This document shows positions 6,240 through 13,149 of a DNA stretch of 29,752 nucleotides, one piece after another. Position 1 is the first letter of the stretch; each line of letters starts with the position of its first letter. The position numbers were made by a program, and so were the translations under genes. The notes beneath the pieces were generated by a model. It made no database searches and was not told the DNA's origin. It saw nothing but the letters and a program-made list of their open reading frames with translations. The DNA is from Acidimicrobiaceae bacterium (GTDB taxonomy: Bacteria > Actinomycetota > Acidimicrobiia > Acidimicrobiales > Ilumatobacteraceae), in the NCBI GenBank assembly GCA_020637295.1, contig JACJWF010000024.1, forward strand, positions 1-29,752. The letters run 5' to 3'.

Positions 6240-7382
6240 GTGGCGACCGGGCGCAACGAACTGGAACGCTGGTTCATCCGGCGCGGCGTGCCCCACTTCA
6301 TCGAGCCGTACGCCGCCGGGCGGGACATCTGGAGCCGCGCCGTGCCGCTGCTGGTGGTGGCCTACGTGGCCGGCGGGCTGAACGGCCTGGACCTCGCCCA
6401 CTGGACATGGCAGCGCAACATGGCCGCCGCGCTGGCCGTCGTGGTCATCCTCCTGGCCACCTGGTTCCTCACCAACCTGCTCCGCCACCGGCCCATTGCC
6501 TCCCGCCCCCACGAGCTCGGCTGGGCGGAGCTGGCGGCCTTCCTCGTCGGCCCGGCGCTGCCGTCGGTGGTGTTCGCCCAGTGGGGCGACGCCATCCAGG
6601 CCGTGCTGGAAGGCGCGGCGGTGCTGGTGGTGATCTACGTGGTCACCAGCTACGGCCTGATCCCGATTACCGGGTGGGCGGCGTCGCAGACGTTCCGCCA
6701 GCTCGGGCCGGTCGGGCGGATGATGGCCCGGGCCCTGCCCCTCCTCCTGCTCTTCACCACGTTCCTGTTCATCAACGCCGAGGTGTGGCAGGTGGCCGGC
6801 ACGCTCGACGGGCCCGTGTACCTGGTGGTGCTGGCCCTGTTCTTCGTGCTCGGCTCGGCGTTCATGCTGTCCCGCGTGCCCGCCGGGATCCGCGTGGTCA
6901 ACGAGTTCGACGACTGGGCGGAGGTCGCCCGGCTGGTGGCCGGAACCCCCGCCGAAGGCCTGCCCCTGCCGACCGAGGGCGACCCGATGGAGCGGGCGCT
7001 CAGCCCCCGCCAGCGCCTGAACCTCGGGCTGGTCAGCGTGTTCAGCCAGGCGATCCTGGTGACGATCGTGGCGCTGACCCTCTTCGTGTTCTTCCTGGTC
7101 TTCGGCGTGCTGGCCATCCCCGAATCCACCACGGCCTTCTGGACGACCGTGCCGGACGTGCACGTGCTGGCCCACTGGCGGGTCGGCGGCCGCACGCTCG
7201 TGCTCACCGAACCGCTGCTGCGGGTGGCTGGGTTCCTCGCCGTCTTCAGCGGGATGTACTTCACGGTCGTGCTCGGCACCGACGCCACCTACCGGGAGGA
7301 GTTCGCCCGCGACGCCGGCCCGGAGATCCGCCAGGCACTGGCCGTGCGGCTCGCCTATCACCATGCCGCTGCGGCGGGCTAA
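6240..7382 (+). CDS. polytopic membrane protein, unknown function
   Basis: A 380-residue protein starting VATGRNELERWFIRRGVPHFIEPY, then about eight hydrophobic membrane segments separated by short loops. A longer cytoplasmic or external stretch lies between segments 6 and 7 (about residues 215-265, with FDDWAEVARLVAGTP). I do not recognise a named family; the pattern resembles conserved actinobacterial hypothetical membrane proteins. No transporter signature or catalytic motif is visible. GTG 6240 is supported by TACACT 6 nt upstream. The stop is 57 nt before the SCP2-protein gene, which has its own SD, so the two may be co-transcribed. Coding confidence is high; function is unknown. Confidence 0.82.
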   Translation: MATGRNELERWFIRRGVPHFIEPYAAGRDIWSRAVPLLVVAYVAGGLNGLDLAHWTWQRNMAAALAVVVILLATWFLTNLLRHRPIASRPHELGWAELAAFLVGPALPSVVFAQWGDAIQAVLEGAAVLVVIYVVTSYGLIPITGWAASQTFRQLGPVGRMMARALPLLLLFTTFLFINAEVWQVAGTLDGPVYLVVLALFFVLGSAFMLSRVPAGIRVVNEFDDWAEVARLVAGTPAEGLPLPTEGDPMERALSPRQRLNLGLVSVFSQAILVTIVALTLFVFFLVFGVLAIPESTTAFWTTVPDVHVLAHWRVGGRTLVLTEPLLRVAGFLAVFSGMYFTVVLGTDATYREEFARDAGPEIRQALAVRLAYHHAAAAG

Positions 7383-7439
7383 GTTGCCGTCCGTCACAGC
7401 GTCCCGGCCACCGGTGACGATCCCGATCAAGGAGCCGAC

Positions 7440-7847
7440 ATGACCTACCCGTTCCTCTCCGACGAGTGGATGAACGCCGCCAAGGACATCCGCGCCAAGT
7501 ACGCCGACCAGGCCTCGAAGGTCACCACGGTCATCCGCATGAACCAGGTGATCACCGACGTGCCGTTCGGCGACGGCACGGTGAAGAGCTACCTGGACAC
7601 CTCGTCGGGCGATGTGGTGATGGAGCTCGGCGAACTGGACACCCCCGACCTCACGCTGACCACGGACTGGGAGACCGCCCGGGCCATCTTCGTGCTGCAG
7701 GACCAGGCCGCGGGCATGCAGGCGTTCATGTCCGGGAAGATCAAGGTCCAGGGCGACATGATGAAGATGATGGCGATGCAGACGGCCATGCCGCAGGACG
7801 ACATCGCCAAGCAGATCGCCACCGAGATCAAGGACATCACGGCCTGA
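7440..7847 (+). CDS. SCP2 sterol-binding-domain protein
   Basis: A 135-residue single-domain soluble protein. The pattern TVIRMNQVITDVPFGDGTVKSYLD, then DVVMELGELDTPDLTLTTDWETARAIFV and a C-terminal stretch with MQAFMSGKIKVQGDMMKMM, is typical of the SCP2 fold, which encloses a hydrophobic lipid-binding tunnel. In actinobacteria such stand-alone SCP2 proteins are thought to carry fatty acyl-CoA or sterol-like lipids; the ligand here cannot be told. AAGGAG (7429-7434), 5 nt before ATG 7440, makes the start secure and contrasts with the many SD-less starts nearby. The gene converges with the MFS transporter gene across a hairpin. Confidence 0.9.
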   Translation: MTYPFLSDEWMNAAKDIRAKYADQASKVTTVIRMNQVITDVPFGDGTVKSYLDTSSGDVVMELGELDTPDLTLTTDWETARAIFVLQDQAAGMQAFMSGKIKVQGDMMKMMAMQTAMPQDDIAKQIATEIKDITA

Positions 7848-7853
7848 CCCGCG

Positions 7854-7875
7854 GCGCCGCGCTCAGTCGCGGCGC
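7854..7875. terminator. hairpin with stop codon in its loop, SCP2/MFS junction
   Basis: GCGCCGCG (7854-7861) and CGCGGCGC (7868-7875) form a perfect 8-bp GC stem. The 6-nt loop CTCAGT contains the complement of the transporter's TGA stop. It lies just after the SCP2-protein stop and has no T-run. Confidence 0.5.
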
Positions 7876-9347
7876 AGCATCGGTTGCACCCGCAGCGCCA
7901 CCAGCGCACCCACGCCTGCCACCACGGCCCCGACGAGGAACGCCGTGTGGAAGGGGCCGACGTTGCCCTCGCTGGCCGTCACGCTCACCGTCACCAACAC
8001 GGCGGAGCCCATCACCGCGCCCAGCTGGGTCATCAGCTGCTGCATCGCGCCGGCGACACCCATGTCCTTTTCGTCCACGGCGCTGGACATCAGCGACGTC
8101 AGCGCCGGCGAGGCGATCCCCAGGCCGATGCCGGAGAACGCCGACGCCGTGATGATGAACGCGTAGGCGCTGCCCACACCCACCTGCGACCACAGCACCA
8201 TCGAGGTCACCACCCCGAGCGCGCCCACCACGCCGGCGACGCGCTCGCCCACGCGCACCGTCACCAGCGCGGCCAGCGGGGCGATGATCGAGAACGCCAG
8301 CGGGCGGGCGATGACCAAGAGGCCGACGGTGCCCTTCTCCAGCCCCAGGCCGCGCTCGCCGAGCAACTGGGGCACCAGCACGAACCCGCCCATGTAGGCG
8401 AAGTTGGTCAGCATCTGGCTGAGCACGGGGAAGACGATGTTGCGGGTGCGGAACCAGCTGAGCACCAGCAGCGGGGCCAGCGCCCGTTGCTCCACCCGCA
8501 CGAAGGTGGTGAGCGCCACCGCGGAGATGGCGAAGCAACCGAGCGTGGCCACCGACGTCCAGCCCCAGGCCCGGCCCTGGCTGATGCCGGCCAGCAGCGA
8601 TGCCGCGCCGATGCCCAGCGTCGCCGAGCCCCACACGTCGAAGCGGACGCCCTCCACCCGGTCCGTCGGTGGCAGCAGCCACAGGGCGATCAGGAAGGCG
8701 AGCACGCACATCGGTGCCTGCACCCAGAAGATGAACCGCCAGCCGAGCGAGTCCACCAGCGGGGCGCCTGCCACCACGCCGACCACCGGACCACCCGCCG
8801 TCACGAAGCTCCACACGGACAGCGGGCGCATGCGCTCCTCCGGGCCGAACAGGCGGTTGATGTAGGCCATCGCCGACGGCCCGCACGCCGAGCCGGCGGT
8901 GGCGGACAGGGTGCGGAACAGGATCAGCGTGCCGGCGCTCCAGGCCAGCGCCGAGGCGGCGGCGAACACCGCGGCGAAGAACAGGCCGCCGAGGAAGACC
9001 CGCTTGTGCCCCCACAGGTCGCCGGCCTTGCCGAAGGCCGGGCCGACCACGCCGAACGCCAGCATCGGGCCGACGATGGCCCAGTTGAGCACCCCGACGT
9101 CGGAGTGCAGTTCGGTGGCGATGCTCTCCAGCGTGACCACCAGCAGGGTGATGGTGAACCCGACGGCGAACAGGCCGGACAGCACCACCCAGACCACCGC
9201 CCAGCGGTAGTCCAGGCGGACCCGGGCGTGGATCCGCCGCCGCAGGACGATCGGCCAGGGGACGACACCGAGCTCGTCGACCCCACCCGACAGGATCGGG
9301 ATCGTCGGGTCGGGCCGGGGCTGGAGGTTGTCGCGGCGGGAAGTCAC
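7863..9347 (-). CDS. MFS transporter, probable DHA2 (14-segment) drug-efflux type
   Basis: A 494-residue inner-membrane transporter with about 14 hydrophobic segments after a polar N-terminal extension of about 45 residues. The motif-A-like loop GKAGDLWGHKRVF lies between segments 2 and 3. The central region (SWFRTRNIVFPVLSQML) and the overall length favour the DHA2 (EmrB/QacA) branch, which exports drugs or other hydrophobic compounds using the proton gradient. The substrate cannot be predicted. The start is GTG 9347, 7 nt after the stop of the SDR gene, so it is probably the second gene of that transcript. No SD is clear, and no convincing alternative start lies between the GTG and the first membrane segment. 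Confidence 0.88.
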   Translation of the reverse strand: MTSRRDNLQPRPDPTIPILSGGVDELGVVPWPIVLRRRIHARVRLDYRWAVVWVVLSGLFAVGFTITLLVVTLESIATELHSDVGVLNWAIVGPMLAFGVVGPAFGKAGDLWGHKRVFLGGLFFAAVFAAASALAWSAGTLILFRTLSATAGSACGPSAMAYINRLFGPEERMRPLSVWSFVTAGGPVVGVVAGAPLVDSLGWRFIFWVQAPMCVLAFLIALWLLPPTDRVEGVRFDVWGSATLGIGAASLLAGISQGRAWGWTSVATLGCFAISAVALTTFVRVEQRALAPLLVLSWFRTRNIVFPVLSQMLTNFAYMGGFVLVPQLLGERGLGLEKGTVGLLVIARPLAFSIIAPLAALVTVRVGERVAGVVGALGVVTSMVLWSQVGVGSAYAFIITASAFSGIGLGIASPALTSLMSSAVDEKDMGVAGAMQQLMTQLGAVMGSAVLVTVSVTASEGNVGPFHTAFLVGAVVAGVGALVALRVQPMLRRD

Positions 9348-9354
9348 CGCCCGG

Positions 9355-10230
9355 TCACTGGGGGGCGAGAGGCGCCAACGCTGCCGTGAGGTCGGCGACC
9401 GTCCACTTCGAGTCGCGGTCCACCGCCGCGCCCCGCTTCCAGCTCTCCACGATGGTGACGTTGCCGCCCTGGACGAGGAAGGTCTCGCCGGAGAACGCGC
9501 AGCCCTCCGACGCCAGGTAAGCCACGAGCGGGGAGATGTTGGCGGGATCCCACGGGTCGAACGCGCCCTCGCGCGGCTTCATGATGTCCTCCAGGCCAGG
9601 GGTGGCAAGGGTGAGCCGGGTGCGGGCACCGGGGGCGATGGTGTTGCTCTTCACGTTGTAGCGGGCCAGCTCCTTGGCGATGATCTGGCTGAACGTGGCG
9701 ATGCCCGTCTTTGCCGCGCCGTAGTTGGCCTGCCCGGGGTTGGCGAACAGGCCCGACGTCGAGCTGGTGTGGACGATGTTGCGCGGCTTGGTGATGCCGG
9801 CCTTGTGCTGCTCGCGCCAGTAGGCGGCGGCCCAGCGGCTGGGGGCGAAGTGGCCCTTCAGGTGGACGGCGATGACGGCGTCCCATTCCTCCTCGGTCAT
9901 GTTGACGAGGACACGGTCGCGCAGGATGCCGGCGTTGTTGACCAGGATGTCCAGGTCGCCGAAGGTCTCCACGGCCTGGTTGATCATCCGCTGGGCGCCC
10001 TGCCAGTCGGCGACGTTGTCGCCGTTGACCACGGCCTCGCCCCCCATCGCCTTGATCTCCTCCGCCACCTGCTGGGCCGGGGTGAGGTCGCTGCCCGTGC
10101 CGTCGTTGGCCCCGCCGAGGTCGTTGACCACGATCTTGGCGCCCTCGGCGGCGAAGAACAGCGCATGTTCACGGCCGATGCCCCGGCCGGCTCCGGTGAT
10201 GATGGCCACGCGACCGTCGAGACTGCCCAT
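9355..10230 (-). CDS. SDR-family oxidoreductase, similar to the MFE-2 / 3-hydroxyacyl-CoA dehydrogenase branch
   Basis: A 291-residue short-chain dehydrogenase/reductase. Visible: the cofactor motif TGAGRGIG (12-19), Asp37 at the end of strand 2 (favouring NAD(H) over NADP(H)), NNAG (98-101), and catalytic Ser in HTSSTSG (about 157), Tyr170 and Lys174 (YGAAK). The long insertion NDLGGANDGTGSDLTPAQ after strand 2 is typical of the dehydrogenase domain of peroxisomal multifunctional enzyme 2 and of actinobacterial relatives that oxidise 3-hydroxyacyl-CoA in fatty acid or steroid side-chain breakdown. The exact substrate is inference. AAGGAGGT (10240-10247) lies 9 nt before ATG 10230, and TAGGGT further upstream gives a plausible promoter. 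The MFS gene follows 7 nt after the stop. Confidence 0.92.
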   Translation of the reverse strand: MGSLDGRVAIITGAGRGIGREHALFFAAEGAKIVVNDLGGANDGTGSDLTPAQQVAEEIKAMGGEAVVNGDNVADWQGAQRMINQAVETFGDLDILVNNAGILRDRVLVNMTEEEWDAVIAVHLKGHFAPSRWAAAYWREQHKAGITKPRNIVHTSSTSGLFANPGQANYGAAKTGIATFSQIIAKELARYNVKSNTIAPGARTRLTLATPGLEDIMKPREGAFDPWDPANISPLVAYLASEGCAFSGETFLVQGGNVTIVESWKRGAAVDRDSKWTVADLTAALAPLAPQ

Positions 10231-10239
10231 GGGATGCGT

Positions 10240-10247
10240 ACCTCCTT
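10240..10247 (-). promoter_or_regulatory. strong Shine-Dalgarno AAGGAGGT of the SDR gene
   Basis: It is read on the minus strand, 9 nt before ATG 10230. This is one of the few near-perfect SD sites in the window. Confidence 0.7.
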
Positions 10248-10258
10248 GTACGGCGCCG

Positions 10259-10264
10259 ACCCTA
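10259..10264 (-). promoter_or_regulatory. -10 box TAGGGT for the SDR-MFS transcript
   Basis: TAGGGT (TAnnnT) lies 28 nt before the ATG, giving a short leader of about 20 nt that holds the SD. It sits just downstream of the terminator hairpin of the kinase gene. Confidence 0.4.
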
Positions 10265-10275
10265 GTGACGCGCCG

Positions 10276-10299
10276 GGTGCCCCGCAGAACCGGGGCACC
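10276..10299 (-). terminator. strong hairpin after the PASTA kinase gene
   Basis: GGTGCCCCG (10276-10284) and CGGGGCACC (10291-10299) form a perfect 9-bp stem with a 6-nt loop. It begins 7 nt beyond the kinase stop and has no T-run, as in U-less actinobacterial terminators. Confidence 0.6.
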
Positions 10300-10305
10300 T
10301 CCGGC

Positions 10306-12465
10306 TCAGGGCGCGACCGTCGTGGTGGTGGGCTCCGGCTCGTCGGGGATGTAGACGAGGTCCACCACGGTGCCCTTCGGCGCCGTGAACCCGGCCGTCA
10401 CCTCCTGACCGTCGACCACGGTCTTGTTCAACGGCAGCGAGGTGTTGCCGTAGACGGTGCCGACCACGAAGCCGGCGTTCTCCAGCGCGGCTCGCACCTG
10501 GTCGTGGTTCAGCCCGGTGAGCGGCGGCAGCGAGACCATCTCCGGCCCCTTGGACAGGGCCACACCGATGGTGGCACCACGCTCGGCGCTGGCCCCGACG
10601 GCAGGATCCTGGCGGACGACCTGGCCGACGGGCAGATCGCTGTACTCGTCGGCAAGCTGGGTGATCTGCAGGCCGACCGACGCCAGGGTGGCAGTGGCCT
10701 GCTCCAGGGTCATGCCGGTGAGGTCGGGCACCGTGCGCGGCGCCGGCCCGGCCGAGGTGACGAGGCGGACGGTGGTGCCGATGAGCACGGTGGCACCCGC
10801 GGTGAGCGACGGCGACTCGGGGACCGACCAGCTGATGACGGTGCCGTTGGGGACGGACTCGTCGTACACAGGGTCGGCAAGCTCCACCACCAGGCCCATG
10901 CCCTCCAGCTTGGCTTTGGCGTCGCTGAGCGTCAGCCCGGTGAGCTCCGGCAGGACGCGTGGCGCCGGGCCGGTGCTGACGTACATCGTGACGGTGCTGC
11001 CCTTGTCCGCCCTGGTGTTGCCGGTGGGATCGGTGCGGATGACCTGGCCCACGGGCACGGACTCGCTGGCTTCCTCCACGGCGACGACGGTGAAATCGGC
11101 CAGCACGTTGCGGGCGGCATCGGCCTCCATGCCGGTGACCTCGGGGACCAGCAACTCGTCCGGCCGGGTGTTGTACCAGGCCAGCAGCCCTCCGGCCACG
11201 GCCAGCACGGCGAGCAGGGCGATGAACCAGCGGCGGCTGGGCCCGGCGGCGGGCGGGGGGTCGGGGAACTCGTCGGCCTCGTCGAGCAATTCTCCTTCGA
11301 CGGCGGGCCCGCCCACGGCAGCCGCAGCGGGCGCCTCATCGCCGCCGGTGAGCGTGGTGAGGGAGATGGCCGCGGTGGACTCCGCGGGCTGGATGGGGGG
11401 CATGGCGTCGGCTGCCGGCGCGGGGCCGGTTGGTGGCGGCAACGGTTCACCCGGAACGGCCGGAGGCTCGACCACGGCCCCGGGCTGGGGTTGGGGTTGG
11501 GGTTGGGGTTGGGGCTCGGGTGCAGGTGCAGGTGCGGGTTCGTGCTCGCGGACCGGTGCAGCATCTGCGCCGCTCGGGCTGAACAGGCTGGACACCAGCA
11601 GCGGCAACGGCTCCGGGCGGGGCATGTGCTCCGCGGCCTGCACCAGCGCTCGGCCGAACTCGGCGGCGGTGGAGCGGTCCTCCGGGTCGGGGCGGCCGGC
11701 GCGCTCCAGCACGGGCGCCAGCGCACCGAGATCGGCCGATACCGGCAGCAGGCGGTCCACCCGGTTGGCCAGGGTGGCCACGGTGGAGTCGCCCACGAAC
11801 GGCACCGTGCCGGTGATGGCCTCCACCAGCGCCAGGCACAGGGAGTAGACGTCGCTGCGCGGTTGGGCGCCGGCGCCGCTGGCGATCTCCGGCGCGGTGT
11901 AGCGGGCCACGTCGTTGCTGCGCTTGACCACCCCACCCGTGGCCTCGATGGCCAGGAAGGTGACGCCGGCATCCACCAGGCGGAGGCGGCGGTCCGCCCC
12001 GAACACGATGGTGGCCGGGCGGACGTCACCGTGGAAGATGCCGCGCCGGTGCAGGGCGTCCAGCGCCTTGCAGGCGTCCAGCCCCACCACCACGGCCTGC
12101 GACGGGGTGAGCGTGCGTCCACGGTCGATGAGGTCGCGCAAGCTGCCCCCGGTGAGGTGCTCGCTGACGACGTACAGCACCTCCTGCCCGTTCCAGGTCG
12201 CCAGGCCGTGGTCCAGCAGGGCTGCCAGGTTGGGGTGGTGGAGGTCGGCCAGCGCGGCGACGGTGGCCTCGAGCGCGCCGCGCACCCGCCGCTGCGCCGT
12301 GAGGTCCGGGTGGACGATCTTCACCAGCACGTCGCGCTGCAGTTGCTCGTCCACCGCCTCGAAGGCGGCAGCTTCCACCGAGGAACCGCGCCGGGCACCG
12401 AGGCGGTAGCGGCCGGCCAGCAGCCCCTGGCGGGTGGGGGGACGTCGTTCGGGCAGATCCACCAT
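10306..12465 (-). CDS. PASTA-domain Ser/Thr protein kinase-like membrane protein, degenerate catalytic site
   Basis: A 719-residue protein with the layout of PknB/StkP cell-wall sensor kinases. It has an N-terminal kinase fold (about 18-275), a Pro-rich linker with a Gln-Pro run (about 280-410), one membrane segment (about 413-430), and four extracellular PASTA domains (about 438-500, 502-575, 576-642, 643-708). PASTA domains bind peptidoglycan fragments. In the kinase part Lys49 (VLVKIV) and the APE motif (191-193) are present. The HRD motif is H145-G146-D147, the following Lys is R149, the metal-binding Asn is T152, DFG is D165-A166-G167, and the glycine loop (GARRGSSVEAAAF) is poor. It may therefore be weakly active or a pseudokinase. 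The usual neighbours (pbpA, rodA, fhaA) are absent. TAGCGT lies 10 nt before ATG 12465. A 28-nt GGGGTT tract encodes the Gln-Pro run. Confidence 0.9.
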   Translation of the reverse strand: MVDLPERRPPTRQGLLAGRYRLGARRGSSVEAAAFEAVDEQLQRDVLVKIVHPDLTAQRRVRGALEATVAALADLHHPNLAALLDHGLATWNGQEVLYVVSEHLTGGSLRDLIDRGRTLTPSQAVVVGLDACKALDALHRRGIFHGDVRPATIVFGADRRLRLVDAGVTFLAIEATGGVVKRSNDVARYTAPEIASGAGAQPRSDVYSLCLALVEAITGTVPFVGDSTVATLANRVDRLLPVSADLGALAPVLERAGRPDPEDRSTAAEFGRALVQAAEHMPRPEPLPLLVSSLFSPSGADAAPVREHEPAPAPAPEPQPQPQPQPQPGAVVEPPAVPGEPLPPPTGPAPAADAMPPIQPAESTAAISLTTLTGGDEAPAAAAVGGPAVEGELLDEADEFPDPPPAAGPSRRWFIALLAVLAVAGGLLAWYNTRPDELLVPEVTGMEADAARNVLADFTVVAVEEASESVPVGQVIRTDPTGNTRADKGSTVTMYVSTGPAPRVLPELTGLTLSDAKAKLEGMGLVVELADPVYDESVPNGTVISWSVPESPSLTAGATVLIGTTVRLVTSAGPAPRTVPDLTGMTLEQATATLASVGLQITQLADEYSDLPVGQVVRQDPAVGASAERGATIGVALSKGPEMVSLPPLTGLNHDQVRAALENAGFVVGTVYGNTSLPLNKTVVDGQEVTAGFTAPKGTVVDLVYIPDEPEPTTTTVAP
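11487..11514 (-). repeat. (GGGGTT)4GGGG tract inside the kinase gene
   Basis: Five runs of four G separated by TT lie on the + strand. The coding (minus) strand reads CCCCAA and encodes alternating Gln-Pro in the linker. The G-rich strand could form a G-quadruplex. An identical 28-nt tract in inverse orientation lies at 21978-22005. Confidence 0.85.
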
Positions 12466-12475
12466 GGCGGCCCCG

Positions 12476-12481
12476 ACGCTA
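12476..12481 (-). promoter_or_regulatory. -10 box TAGCGT for the PASTA kinase gene
   Basis: TAGCGT (TAnnnT) ends 10 nt before ATG 12465, leaving at most a leader of a few bases. No SD is visible. Confidence 0.4.
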
Positions 12482-12551
12482 CCGCGACGTCACCCGTCGT
12501 CACCGTGCACCCGGCGTGACCCCTGGCGGTGCGAACCGGCGCCGGACGGGC

Positions 12552-12557
12552 GAGACT
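12552..12557 (+). promoter_or_regulatory. -10-like box GAGACT before the Ig-like protein gene
   Basis: GAGACT (nAnnnT) ends 7 nt before GTG 12565, the leaderless spacing. The first base departs from T. Confidence 0.3.
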
Positions 12558-12564
12558 GTGCGCC

Positions 12565-13041
12565 GTGCGTCGCCCGCTGAAACCCGTCAACTGGCCGATC
12601 CTGTTCGCCAGCCTCGCCATCGCCGCCTGCATCGTCGGGATCTTCTGGGCGCTGGACCTCGCCGTCACCGGCGACGAGGCGCAGAAGCTGCCGCCCGCCA
12701 TCGAGGAGATCGCCCCGGTGAAGGGTGCCACCCAGGTGCCGTCGCAGAGCGGGGTGTTCGTGGATCTCGCCACCGGCTACGAAGGGGTACTGGTCATCGA
12801 CGGGCTGGAGCTCGAGACGGTGAACCGCAACGAGTACAAGGGCGAGGCCGGGCAGCAGGTCACCCTGCCGGCGGTCACCATCTACGAGCCGGGGAACGCC
12901 ACCCTCACCTTCGTGCCCAGCCCCAACGCGGCGATCCCCGAGTTCACCCAGGGCCGCCATGTGGTGCAGGTGATCTACTGGAAGACGCTCGACGGCCGCT
13001 CGACGGGCCGCAGCTACACCTGGTCGTTCGAGGTGTTCTGA
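12565..13041 (+). CDS. membrane-anchored protein with Ig-like (SbsA/Big_5-like) domain
   Basis: A 158-residue protein. A short basic N-terminus (VRRPLKPVNW) precedes one membrane segment (about 11-30, ILFASLAIAACIVGIFWAL), which anchors an outer domain of about 115 residues. The domain begins PAIEEIAPVKGATQVPSQSGVFVDL, continues with VLVIDGLELETV and ends GRHVVQVIYWKTLDGRSTGRSYTWSFEVF. This strand pattern is that of bacterial Ig-like 'SbsA' domains (a Pro near the start and a closing W-x-F). It may be a surface or cell-wall protein; its partner is unknown. GTG 12565 was chosen for its position just before the hydrophobic segment and the -10-like box; GTG 12529 is a longer in-frame alternative. 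It is divergent from the PASTA kinase gene, with 99 bp between starts, which may hint at a related surface role. Confidence 0.78.
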   Translation: MRRPLKPVNWPILFASLAIAACIVGIFWALDLAVTGDEAQKLPPAIEEIAPVKGATQVPSQSGVFVDLATGYEGVLVIDGLELETVNRNEYKGEAGQQVTLPAVTIYEPGNATLTFVPSPNAAIPEFTQGRHVVQVIYWKTLDGRSTGRSYTWSFEVF

Positions 13042-13044
13042 CCG

Positions 13045-13067
13045 GCGCCGTTGCGCCCCGACGGCGC
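13045..13067. terminator. hairpin after the Ig-like protein gene
   Basis: GCGCCGT (13045-13051) and ACGGCGC (13061-13067) form a 7-bp stem with a 9-nt loop, starting 4 nt after the stop. The rest of the 108-bp gap to the ligA stop at 13150 holds nothing I can identify. Confidence 0.4.
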
Positions 13068-13149
13068 GCTCGGGGGCGACGGCGAGGAGATCGCCACGCA
13101 CCGGCTGTGGCAGCGGCGCCGGCCACGCCAGCCAGACGTCAGCCAGTCG

